A stretch of 64,000 bases of DNA from Pyxidicoccus caerfyrddinensis (GTDB lineage Bacteria; Myxococcota; Myxococcia; Myxococcales; Myxococcaceae), in the NCBI RefSeq assembly GCF_010894405.1, contig NZ_JAAIYA010000030.1, positions 62,001 through 126,000 of the forward strand, read 5' to 3'. The notes under the pieces are model-generated. The model had not been told where the DNA came from. It worked only from the letters and a program-made list of their open reading frames with translations, and made no database searches. The position numbers were made by a program, and so were the translations under genes. How positions within the stretch are numbered: position 1 is the stretch's first letter; every line of letters starts with the position of its first letter. Shown here piece after piece: positions 9,463 through 17,319 of this stretch.

Positions 9463-10386
9463 ATGATTCGCACCACCCTCAGGCGCACGCTCACCCTCGA
9501 CGCCCCGGAGGAGCCCGGCCGCGCCGCGCACGTGTCCGCGGCCAGTGGCCTGGTGCGCGCGGGGGCGTGGCTCTACATCGTCGCGGATGACGCCCTGCAC
9601 CTGGCCGTCTTCCCGGTGACGGGCGACGCACCGGGGAAGAGCGTGCGCCTCTTCCCGGGCACGCTTCCCGGCGAGCCCAAGGCGCGCAAGGCGGCCAAGC
9701 CGGATTTGGAGGCGCTGTGCCTGCTGGGGCCGCTCGGGGACGCGCCGCATGGGGCGCTGCTGGCGCTGCCCTCGGGTTCCGCCCAGACGCGGCTGCGTGG
9801 GGCCGTGGTGCCGCTGGGCGCTGACGGGACGCTGGCGGGCCTGGTGCGGACGGTGGACTGCACGGCGCTGTACGCGCAGCTCTCGCGGGAGCTGGGGCCG
9901 CTCAACATCGAGGGCGCGGCGGTGGTGGGCGGGCGGCTGCGGCTGCTCAACCGGGGCAACGGGGACGTGGGCGTGGACGCGCTGGTGGACCTGGACCTGG
10001 AGCGCGCGCGGCGCGGGCTGGAGGTGGGCACGCTGGGCCCGGACGTGGTGCGCACCACGCGGCGGTGGGAATTGGGCCGGGCCGGTGGCGTGCGGCTGTC
10101 CTTCACGGACGCGTCGCCGCTGCCGGACGGGCGGCTCGTCTTCACGGCGGCGGCGGAGGACACGCGCGACGCCTACGCGGACGGGAAGGTGACGGGCTCG
10201 GCGGTGGGCGTGCTGGCGCCGGATGGCTCGCCGGTGTTCCTGGACGCGGTGGACGCGAAGGTGAAGCTGGAGGGCGTGGACGCGCGCGTGGAGGGTGAGC
10301 GCGTGCACGTGTTGCTGGTGGCGGACGCGGACGACCCGGCGGTGGCGGCACCGCTCTACGAGGCGGTGCTCGACGTGCCGGCGTGA
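9463..10386 (+). CDS. Conserved hypothetical protein, possible beta-propeller
   Basis: A 307-residue protein without signal peptide or membrane segments. It starts at ATG with GGGAGG 7 nt upstream, 40 nt after mgtE on the same strand, so it may be co-transcribed. The sequence is built of strand-rich stretches such as AGAWLYIVADDALHLAVFPV, GAVVPLGADGT and AAVVGGRLRLLNRGN, similar in feel to myxobacterial proteins annotated as DUF6929. I see no catalytic motif. It ends one base before a convergent gene. Function unknown. Confidence 0.85.
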   Translation: MIRTTLRRTLTLDAPEEPGRAAHVSAASGLVRAGAWLYIVADDALHLAVFPVTGDAPGKSVRLFPGTLPGEPKARKAAKPDLEALCLLGPLGDAPHGALLALPSGSAQTRLRGAVVPLGADGTLAGLVRTVDCTALYAQLSRELGPLNIEGAAVVGGRLRLLNRGNGDVGVDALVDLDLERARRGLEVGTLGPDVVRTTRRWELGRAGGVRLSFTDASPLPDGRLVFTAAAEDTRDAYADGKVTGSAVGVLAPDGSPVFLDAVDAKVKLEGVDARVEGERVHVLLVADADDPAVAAPLYEAVLDVPA

Positions 10387-10387
10387 G

Positions 10388-11290
10388 TCAGTTGTGCTCG
10401 GTGGAGGCTTCTTCGGGCTTGCCGCCCACGGCCTCCAGCGAGCTGCGCGCCGGGCGGTTGCGGTCGAAGGCGGCCTCGCGGCCCACGGCCTCCGAATGCG
10501 TGTTGGCGATGCGCTTGCGGGCGCGGGAGATGTAGTCCTGCACGAGCGAGGGGTCCGGGTGCGTCTTCAGCGCCTCCACCCAGGTCTCAATCGCCTTCTC
10601 GTTCTCCCCGGAGTCGGCCTTCAGCTTGCCCATCTCGAAGAGGGCGTGCGGGGCGAGCTCGGACTCGGGGAAGCGCGTGCGCAGGTCCGCGAAGGCGCGC
10701 GAGGCCTCCTGGCGACGGCCCTCCATCATCGCGATGGCCTGGGCCTGGAGGAAGAGGGAGTCGTCCACGAAGGCGCTGGTGGGGAAGCGCTCGGTGAGGC
10801 GGCGCGTCTCCAGCTCGCACTGCTGGTAGTCCTGCAGCTCGAAGTAGAGCTTGGCCACCTGGTAGTGCAGCTCGGCGCCCTGGGGCGGGTTGAGCTTGAG
10901 GGCGGCGGTGAGCTGGTCGATGGCGCCGCGCAAGTCGCGGTAGTGCACGCGCAGCAGCTCCGCGAGGATGATGCGGGCGTCGAGCGCCTCGGGCGAGTCG
11001 GGGCACTGCTGGATGAGCTCGCGGTAGACGCCGACGGCTTCCTTCACCTTGCGCTGCTCCAGCCAGTAGACGTCGGCGGCACCCTTGAGGGCGCGGGCGC
11101 GGAGGACGAGGGCCTCGGCGGACTCGTCGTGGCGGAGGGCGTCGAAGGCCTTGCGGTACTCGACGAGGGCCTCGTCGGGACGCTTCTCGAAGGTGGCGTC
11201 GCGAGCGCGCTGGAGGTGGTCCACGGGCTTGTCGCGGCAGCCCGAGCTGGCCAGGGCCAGGAGGGCGAGCGCGAAGCGCAGACGGCGCAC
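10388..11290 (-). CDS. TPR-repeat lipoprotein
   Basis: About 300 residues. The GTG start at 11290 overlaps the TAG stop of the upstream lipoprotein gene by one base and has GGAGG 7 nt before it, which argues for translational coupling. The signal peptide has lipobox ASSGC (Cys near residue 17). The body contains several TPR-like helix pairs (AVGVYRELIQQCPDSPEALDAR, AIDQLTAALKLNP and EKAIETWVEALKTHP regions), like those of YfgC/BamD-type scaffolds. The role is probably protein-protein interaction at the envelope. The frame is open upstream of the GTG, but that extension would overlap the neighbour and lacks a signal peptide. Confidence 0.85.
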   Translation of the reverse strand: MRRLRFALALLALASSGCRDKPVDHLQRARDATFEKRPDEALVEYRKAFDALRHDESAEALVLRARALKGAADVYWLEQRKVKEAVGVYRELIQQCPDSPEALDARIILAELLRVHYRDLRGAIDQLTAALKLNPPQGAELHYQVAKLYFELQDYQQCELETRRLTERFPTSAFVDDSLFLQAQAIAMMEGRRQEASRAFADLRTRFPESELAPHALFEMGKLKADSGENEKAIETWVEALKTHPDPSLVQDYISRARKRIANTHSEAVGREAAFDRNRPARSSLEAVGGKPEEASTEHN

Positions 11291-11538
11291 TAGCAGGCCT
11301 CCGGAATCACGGCGACGCAGCGGGAGTCCTCGCAGCGCACGCACTCGGCGATGGGGGAGACGTCGGTGACGCATACGTTCACGCGGGACGTGCGGGGACA
11401 GTCCTCGGAGGTGACGCAACGGTAGACCTCCCCGTTGTCACGGGTGATGTCCTGGGCCGTCGAGCCACAGACCTCCAGGTCATTGCATCCGAGGAGGCCC
11501 ACCGCGATGGCGGCAAACGCTCCATAAGCGTCGCGTCT
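11290..11538 (-). CDS. Small cysteine-rich lipoprotein
   Basis: About 82 residues from the GTG at 11538. That start leaves a compact signal peptide with lipobox VGLLGC; the frame is open back to a GTG at 11577, and neither start has a clear ribosome site. The mature part has about nine cysteines in short spacings (EVCGS, YRCVTSEDCP, ECVRCEDSRC), suggesting a disulfide-knotted extracytoplasmic domain. It is the first gene of a two-gene operon with the TPR lipoprotein. Family unknown. Confidence 0.7.
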   Translation of the reverse strand, partial: RRDAYGAFAAIAVGLLGCNDLEVCGSTAQDITRDNGEVYRCVTSEDCPRTSRVNVCVTDVSPIAECVRCEDSRCVAVIPEAC

Positions 11539-11743
11539 CACGGCGGCGGTTCTAGCCGGATTCGCCCGCGCCGTCACGGAACGCGCCGTTTGCCTGCCCG
11601 CTGTCTGGCCGGGCGGGCCAGGAGGGGGAAACCGGGAAGACTAGTGTGTCAGGAAGAACCCGGGTGCCTCGTTCCAGGTGCCTCAAGGCCTCCGGGTTGT
11701 GGCACCGTGGTGGCTACGCGCGGTTGGGAACCGAGGTCACCGG

Positions 11744-12853
11744 ATGCCATTCAAGCTCAAAGTACGGAACTACCGAGCGCTCCGTCACGTTGAGTGGAGC
11801 CCGCAGGGCGTATGCGCGCTCGTTGGGCCGAACGGCGCAGGCAAGAGTACGCTTCTGGATGTGCTCCAACTGCTTCGTCACACCTTCGAGCACGGGATGG
11901 CCCGCGCCGTCAATCAACGAGGAGGGATAGGCAGCATCAAGCATTTCGAGGCAACTCCGGATGGCGCCGTGGACTTCTCTCTTCAGCTAGGCAACTCAAC
12001 GTGGCGCATCGTCACAACATCAGACGAGATTGGTGAGTTTGAATTCCTGAACGAAGGAGACCTACAGCTAGGCGCCCGACAAGACGACTACCTTGAACTT
12101 GGCGGCAAGGAACTGCCTCCCGACGAAAGAAGCCTGCTCCGCGTTGCCTCGGATACTTTCCAGCTCTCAGCTGACGCCACCATCCTCCGCAACCTCCTTC
12201 AATCCTACCGTTGCTACGTGGAGTACCACCTAGCTCACCTGCGCGAGAGCGGCTCGACCACCACATCGGACAAGACGCTGGACCTGCATGGGCGCAATGT
12301 CTTTTCCCTTCTGCGTAACTGGAGGGACGCGCGTGCCGACCGCATCCGGTACGACTTCGTGATGGACAACCTCCGCAAGCTCTTCCCGGATGTCTTCGCG
12401 GACTTGGACTACGAGACCGCAGGGACGACAGTAACGGTGCGGGTGCTGACACCAAAGCTCGATAAGAGCTATCCGATTACCTTCGCGCCCAACGGTCTGC
12501 TCGTTGCCCTGCTACACCTGTGCGCGGTTGCTTCGGTTCCCAACGAGGGCGTCGTCGCCATCGACGAGGTGGAGAACTCGCTCCACCCCTTCGCCATCAA
12601 GCACCTCATCGAGGCGTTCCGGACCTGGTCCGCGAAGACGAACAGCACCGTGCTGCTTGCCACTCACTCGCCCGTAGTGCTCGACCAGTTCCGCGAGTGC
12701 CCCGAGCAGGTGTTCGTCATGGAGAAGGGCCAGCGCACCAACCCGATGCCGCTGCCCAAGGTCCGAGATCCTGAGTACCTCTCGCACTTCTCGCTGGGCG
12801 ACCTCTATGCGCACCTGGAGTTCGGCTCTCCGGTGGAGCCGCAACAGAGCTGA
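11744..12853 (+). CDS. OLD/RecF-like AAA ATPase (candidate defence gene)
   Basis: A 369-residue ABC-type (SMC/OLD-like, AAA_21) ATPase. Visible motifs are a Walker A GPNGAGKST at 28-36, a Walker B and catalytic pair VVAIDEVENSLHP (Asp274, Glu275), and a switch histidine in LATHSP (His308). The signature loop reads APNGLLVALLHL, with Pro-Asn in place of the usual Ser-x-Gly start. No nuclease domain is fused; the nuclease-like role probably lies in the overlapping next gene. The ATG at 11744 follows GAGG. The first 600 bases are visibly richer in A/T than neighbours, which suggests transfer. Related ATPases act in phage defence or repair; the function here is inferred from architecture. Confidence 0.88.
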   Translation: MPFKLKVRNYRALRHVEWSPQGVCALVGPNGAGKSTLLDVLQLLRHTFEHGMARAVNQRGGIGSIKHFEATPDGAVDFSLQLGNSTWRIVTTSDEIGEFEFLNEGDLQLGARQDDYLELGGKELPPDERSLLRVASDTFQLSADATILRNLLQSYRCYVEYHLAHLRESGSTTTSDKTLDLHGRNVFSLLRNWRDARADRIRYDFVMDNLRKLFPDVFADLDYETAGTTVTVRVLTPKLDKSYPITFAPNGLLVALLHLCAVASVPNEGVVAIDEVENSLHPFAIKHLIEAFRTWSAKTNSTVLLATHSPVVLDQFRECPEQVFVMEKGQRTNPMPLPKVRDPEYLSHFSLGDLYAHLEFGSPVEPQQS

Positions 12854-13710
12854 TGAAACAGGTCGTCCTCATCACCACGGGCCGGTGCGAGCAACTCGCA
12901 CTGGGCGACTCGCTGAAGCGCTACTTCCCGGACGCGACGTTCCTCGCGCCGGAACCTCGCGACTCATTCACGAGCACGCGCATACGGCTGACCGCTGCAC
13001 CACCACCCCGGCCGGGTGGCCCGCTGTCCGTGGTGGACCGGCTTGCGCAGGCCATGGTCGCGATGACCGACCCTGGCCGCAATGGTGTGCCCCCGGACCT
13101 CGTCATCGCCGTCGATGACGTGGAGCTGGTGAACCTGGACCAGCTCGAAGTGGTGACCTCGACACTCCGGAACGCGGTGAAGCGCCATCTGGACACCTTC
13201 GCGTGGTCCAGCGCCCGGAGGCGGGAGCAGGCCGCGGAGCGCGTCCGCGAGCACTGCTCCTTCCACCTGATGTGCCCCATGGTGGAGGCGTACTTCTTCG
13301 GTGAGCCCCAAGCCCTGACGCGCGCTGGCGCGAGGCGAGCCTCCGCCGTCGATGCACGCGCCCACGACCTGGAAGACTTCGCGACCGAAGAGGCCTCGTT
13401 CCTCTCGATGCCCGACGGCTCGAAGCACTGGGCGACTCCGGACCGCAAGAAGCACCCGAAGCGTTATCTCCAGTACCTCATCGACCCGGAGGGTGCGGAT
13501 GCGAGGTCCTACCGCGAGGCTGAAGGCGGTAGACGCGCGCTGAGTGAGCTGGACTGGCCCGGCGTGCTCTCCGTCGAGGACCACACCCAACTGGCCCGCT
13601 CGCTCTTCTCGGACCTCGCCGATGCACTGGGCGTGGACAATCCCTGCCCTGGCCCGTGTCACCCGCTCACGGCAAGTCGACGCGCGGACCGCGTGTTGCG
13701 CAATCTCTGA
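12853..13710 (+). CDS. TOPRIM/DUF4276-like partner of the upstream ATPase
   Basis: A 285-residue protein whose ATG shares one base with the TGA of the ATPase gene (TGATG), so the two should be translationally coupled. Features fit a TOPRIM-like fold of the DUF4276/DUF4435 kind: an early strand followed by TTGRCEQ (Glu13), an acidic cluster AVDDVE (Asp88, Asp89, Glu91) after a hydrophobic strand, and MVEAYFF (Glu145), which resembles the EAWLL motif of those families. If so, it is the metal-dependent nuclease or effector subunit of a two-gene OLD-like system. The assignment rests on motif reading by eye and on gene context. It is unlike the fused class 1 OLD or Gabija GajA proteins because the two parts are separate. 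Confidence 0.75.
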   Translation: MKQVVLITTGRCEQLALGDSLKRYFPDATFLAPEPRDSFTSTRIRLTAAPPPRPGGPLSVVDRLAQAMVAMTDPGRNGVPPDLVIAVDDVELVNLDQLEVVTSTLRNAVKRHLDTFAWSSARRREQAAERVREHCSFHLMCPMVEAYFFGEPQALTRAGARRASAVDARAHDLEDFATEEASFLSMPDGSKHWATPDRKKHPKRYLQYLIDPEGADARSYREAEGGRRALSELDWPGVLSVEDHTQLARSLFSDLADALGVDNPCPGPCHPLTASRRADRVLRNL

Positions 13711-13828
13711 GTCATGCCCGAATGGGCCTCGCCCAGGCTCGCGTCAGGTGGACTGCCGGACGACGTCGGACTCGTGTTGTGCCGTCCCAGGCACTGACGC
13801 GTTAGGCTGTGCTCCAGGAGTCCCGCTC

Positions 13829-14278
13829 ATGCCCGAGGTCATCGAGTTCTACAGCGTCACCGACGACCACGGCTGGTGCTCGAACTTCGCGCCCTACCCC
13901 ATCAAGCTCCGCGGCAAGACGTGGCCCACGAGCGAGCACTACTTCCAGGCCCTGAAGTTCGAGGACGCCGACGACCAGGAAGAAGTCCGCCTGACCCGCA
14001 CGCCGATGCTCGCCGCGCGCATGGGGAGAGACCGCAAGCGCAAGCTGCGCCGCGACTGGGAGTCCACCAAGGTCTCCGTCATGCGCGAGGCCGTCCGCGC
14101 GAAGTTCACCCAGCACGCGGACCTCACCCGCCTCCTGCTCGATACCGGTGACGCGAAGCTCGTCGAGCACACGGACAATGACGACTACTGGGGTGATGGC
14201 GGCGACGGCAGCGGGAAGAACATGCTCGGCCGCATCCTGATGGAGGTCCGCGAGGAGCTGCGGAAACAACACGCATGA
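13829..14278 (+). CDS. NADAR-domain (YbiA-like) N-glycosidase
   Basis: A 149-residue single-domain protein of the NADAR/DUF1768 family (YbiA, COG3236). Recognisable motifs are FYSVTDDHGWCSNFAPYPI near the N-terminus, WPTSEHYFQALKF (about 32-44) and the C-terminal GSGKNMLGRILMEVR. Family members hydrolyse N-glycosidic bonds; some remove ADP-ribose from modified guanine and act as antitoxins to DarT-type toxins, while YbiA acts on riboflavin intermediates. The ATG has CCAGGAG 9 nt upstream. The gene starts 118 nt after the TOPRIM-like gene, on the same strand, and overlaps the following SDR gene by 4 nt. No DarT-like toxin is adjacent. Confidence 0.92.
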   Translation: MPEVIEFYSVTDDHGWCSNFAPYPIKLRGKTWPTSEHYFQALKFEDADDQEEVRLTRTPMLAARMGRDRKRKLRRDWESTKVSVMREAVRAKFTQHADLTRLLLDTGDAKLVEHTDNDDYWGDGGDGSGKNMLGRILMEVREELRKQHA

Positions 14279-15108
14279 GCCTGCCCCCGCGTCCCCGAGC
14301 CGTCGTCACCGGTGCAGGCAGTGGCCTCGGCCGCGCGCTCTGCGAGGAGCTCGCACGGCGACAGGCCCGCGTGCTCGTCTCCGACATCAACGCCGCCGCC
14401 GCCGAGGAGACCGCCCGGCGCGTCACCGCCTCCGGTGGCGAGGCCCACATCCACGTGTGCGACGTCTCCAACCCCGAGCAGGTGGAAGCTCTCGCCATGG
14501 CCGCCGAGCGCGCCCTCGGCGGCGTGGACCTGCTCGTCAACAACGCGGGCGTGCTGAGCGCGGGCCGCGTGGGAGAGATGCCGCTCGCGGATTGGAAGCA
14601 CGTGCTGGACGTCAACCTGTGGGGTGTCATCCACGGCTGCCATGCCTTCGTCCCCCGGCTTCGCAAGCAGGGCTCGGGGCACATCCTCAACATCGCCTCG
14701 GCGGCGGGGCTCCTGTACGCGCCCGACCTCGCGCCCTACAACGCGTCCAAGGCCGCGGTGGTGGCGCTCTCCGAGACACTCTCCGCCGAGGTGCGCGCCG
14801 CCGGCATCGGCGTCACCGTCGCCTGCCCCACCTTCTTCCGCACCAACATCGCCAGCGCGGGCCGCTACTCCGACGGCACGCTCCGCACCCTGGGGACGCG
14901 GATGGTGGAGACGGCCCGCGTGGGCCCGGACGTCGTCGCCCAGCGGCTCCTGAAGGCCGTGGACAAGGGCGCGCTCTACGTGCTCCCCATGGCCGATGCA
15001 CGGTGGGGCTGGCGCTTGCGGCGCCTGGCTCCCGGCCTGTTCCACCGCGCCGTCATCGCCTTCGATGGCTACGTACGCAAGCGCCTGTTGCGGCCGGGCA
15101 AGCCATGA
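14275..15108 (+). CDS. Short-chain dehydrogenase/reductase (SDR)
   Basis: A 277-residue classical SDR: NAD(P)-binding TGAGSGLG at 12-19, NNAG at about 90, catalytic Ser in ASAAGL (near 140) and the YNASK pair near 154. The Asp at the end of beta-2 (VSDIN) suggests preference for NAD. The substrate is unknown. ATGA overlap with the NADAR stop upstream, and with the membrane-protein start downstream, puts it in the middle of a three-gene operon. The C-terminal tail after residue 240 is basic and amphipathic (WRLRRLAPGLFHRAV), which may contact membrane. Confidence 0.92.
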   Translation: MSLPPRPRAVVTGAGSGLGRALCEELARRQARVLVSDINAAAAEETARRVTASGGEAHIHVCDVSNPEQVEALAMAAERALGGVDLLVNNAGVLSAGRVGEMPLADWKHVLDVNLWGVIHGCHAFVPRLRKQGSGHILNIASAAGLLYAPDLAPYNASKAAVVALSETLSAEVRAAGIGVTVACPTFFRTNIASAGRYSDGTLRTLGTRMVETARVGPDVVAQRLLKAVDKGALYVLPMADARWGWRLRRLAPGLFHRAVIAFDGYVRKRLLRPGKP

Positions 15109-15455
15109 GCACACCCGCGACTTCCCTCCGCGGCAACACCTCCACCGCGAGCGCCATCGCCACGGGTCTGTTCGTCCTCGCGGCGCTCACCGTGGGTGGC
15201 GGCGCGCTCGGGCTGACCGTGGGCGTGCTTTCGGACAAGGCGGTGAACCATGACGCGCACGGCTTCCCGGGCCTCTTCGGCCTGCTCGTGGGGACTCCGG
15301 TGGGCGCGCTGCTCGGGCTCGTCCTCGGCCTGTTGCTGCTCAAGCGTCAGTCTTTCAGTCAGCGATTCCGAACGGGCGCACTCGCGCTCGCGGTGGCTGC
15401 GGCCTGTGCGCTCGGCCTGTTCGGCGCGGTGCAGCTCGAGCTCATGCGCTGGTAG
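15105..15455 (+). CDS. Small integral membrane protein
   Basis: 116 residues with three predicted membrane segments: about 17-38 (ATGLFVLAALTVGGGALGL), 55-75 (LFGLLVGTPVGALLGLVLGL) and 90-110 (GALALAVAAACALGLFGAV). It is Gly/Ala-rich. The start codon overlaps the SDR stop by 4 nt. It ends 7 nt before a convergent rhomboid gene. I recognise no family; function unknown. Confidence 0.8.
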   Translation: MSTPATSLRGNTSTASAIATGLFVLAALTVGGGALGLTVGVLSDKAVNHDAHGFPGLFGLLVGTPVGALLGLVLGLLLLKRQSFSQRFRTGALALAVAAACALGLFGAVQLELMRW

Positions 15456-15462
15456 GCCCGCC

Positions 15463-17145
15463 TCACGGCGCCGCCGCGCACAGCTCCAGCTCGACGAGCG
15501 TCGCCGGCAACTGGCCGTCCTTGCCCGGCACGCAGAAGGGCTTCACCAACTGCCGCGCCTCGTCCTTGCGCCCCTGCTCCACGAGCACGTGCCCCAGCTC
15601 TTCGTGAAGCATGCGCGGCAGCCCGGTGCCCGTGAAGAAGTGCTCCAGGATGTGTTCCTCGGAGAGCGCGGTGCGCAGCTCCCGCTCGGCTCCGGGCAGG
15701 TCGTTCGCGTCCATCAGCACCATCGCCTGGAACAGGTGTGAGCGCGGGTCTCTCGGGTAGCGCTCCAGCAATTCCTTCGCCTGTGCCATCCCCTGCCCAT
15801 TCGTCTTGGGCAGTGACTCCTCGGGAATCAGCTCCAGCTCCAGCACGGAGTCCTTCCAGTACTGGAACGCGAACCCCACGCTCACCACCAGCGCCACCGC
15901 CGCCAGTATTCCCACCGCGCCCACCGGCAACGTCGCGGGTGGCACCGGCTCCTTCCGCGACCACACCCGCGCCAGCACCATGCCCACCGCGCCTCCGGCC
16001 AGCGCGCCGCCCACGTGCGCCGCGAAGTCGACCTCCCCGCCCGTGCGCGACATGCCGAGCGGTATCAGCGACGGCACCAGCAGCTGCAATGACAGCACCT
16101 GCATCTGCGCCCGCTCCGCCCCCGCCGGGATGCGCCGGCTCAGCGCCAGCAGCGCCGCCAGCAACCCCATCAACACGCCCGACGCCCCCACTGACACCAC
16201 CGTGTCGGCGTTGATGACCATCGACAGCGCCCCACCGCCCAGCGCCCCCGCGAGCAGGAGCAACCCCGTCCACGCGCGGCCCACCAGCCCTTCCACCGTC
16301 GCCGTCACGAACCACAGGCAGAAGCCGTTGAGCGCCAGATGGAAGATGTCCCCGTGCAGCAGCGGCGCCATCAAGAGCCGCCACCACTGTCCCGCCTCCA
16401 CCAGCCCCGAGTTCACCCCGCCCATCGCCACCAGCGTCCGCACGCCCGGCGCAAGCAGCCCGTCCCCCTTCTCCCCCACGCCGAAGAGCTGCTCCGCCGC
16501 GAAGCCCAGCACCAGCACCGCCAGCAGCGCGGGCGTCAGCACCGACGTCCGCTCCGGCGGCTCCGCCAGCGCCTCCTCCACCACCACCTGGCGCGGCTCC
16601 GACAGCACCCGGCGCAGGTAGCGCGCTGACACCTTCGCGCGGCGCCACGTGCTGGTCCACACGGTACCCGGCGCCGTGGTGTCCACATGCGTCGCGTGCA
16701 GGTGCACCTTGTGGAACAGCCCCAGCCGGTACTGCTCCAATCGCTGACGGTCCTCGTCCGTCAGCGGCCCACCACCCACCTCGATGACCTGGAGCCCCAC
16801 CGGCAGCTTCGAGCCGCTCACCGTGCCCGTGTACTTGAGGCACTCCTTCCCGATGCGCTCCAGCGCCGCGACATCCAGGCCGAAGCGCCGCGAGGGCTCC
16901 CGCTCGCGGTCCACGATGCAGACCATCGCCGCGGACAACCCATCCGAGTACGTCAGCACCACGTCCGAGGCCGCGGCCAGCTCCTGCGCCTCCGGCAGTG
17001 GCCCCTCCTGGAAGCCCTGCTCCGCCACCAGCCGTCGGGCGAGGTACCGGGCGAAGGACTCCTCTTCCACGGGGACCACCGGCGTGGCGGCGCCCTCCGG
17101 CGCGGGCTCGGAGGAGAGGGAGTCGGGCGGCTGCGGGGTGAGCAA
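15463..17145 (-). CDS. Rhomboid-family intramembrane serine protease with long N-terminal domain and TPR-like tail
   Basis: About 560 residues. The N-terminal cytoplasmic region (about 1-220) has no recognised domain. The rhomboid core follows, with the first conserved segment GDIFHLALNGFCLWF, catalytic serine in VSVGASGVLMG and catalytic histidine in DFAAHVGGALAGG. After the last membrane segment a helical tail of about 150 residues resembles TPR (LLERYPRDPRSHLFQAMVL). The TTG at 17145 is chosen because AAGGGA lies 7 nt upstream; the frame is open to 17229. It is divergent from the next lipoprotein hydrolase. Substrate unknown. Confidence 0.88.
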   Translation of the reverse strand: MLTPQPPDSLSSEPAPEGAATPVVPVEEESFARYLARRLVAEQGFQEGPLPEAQELAAASDVVLTYSDGLSAAMVCIVDREREPSRRFGLDVAALERIGKECLKYTGTVSGSKLPVGLQVIEVGGGPLTDEDRQRLEQYRLGLFHKVHLHATHVDTTAPGTVWTSTWRRAKVSARYLRRVLSEPRQVVVEEALAEPPERTSVLTPALLAVLVLGFAAEQLFGVGEKGDGLLAPGVRTLVAMGGVNSGLVEAGQWWRLLMAPLLHGDIFHLALNGFCLWFVTATVEGLVGRAWTGLLLLAGALGGGALSMVINADTVVSVGASGVLMGLLAALLALSRRIPAGAERAQMQVLSLQLLVPSLIPLGMSRTGGEVDFAAHVGGALAGGAVGMVLARVWSRKEPVPPATLPVGAVGILAAVALVVSVGFAFQYWKDSVLELELIPEESLPKTNGQGMAQAKELLERYPRDPRSHLFQAMVLMDANDLPGAERELRTALSEEHILEHFFTGTGLPRMLHEELGHVLVEQGRKDEARQLVKPFCVPGKDGQLPATLVELELCAAAP

Positions 17146-17319
17146 GGGGACGTCCCTTCGCGACAGGTGACGCGCGCTAGCGTGCCCGAAACCCGAAGGC
17201 CCCCGCCAGCCGCCCCTCCCCCGCGCCACTCATCCCGCCCATGAACCGCTCATGGAGTATTCGCGGTGGCCACGCCCCGGGTGCGTACCGTTCGTTGCGT
17301 ACCCACTCGGGAGTCGCCC

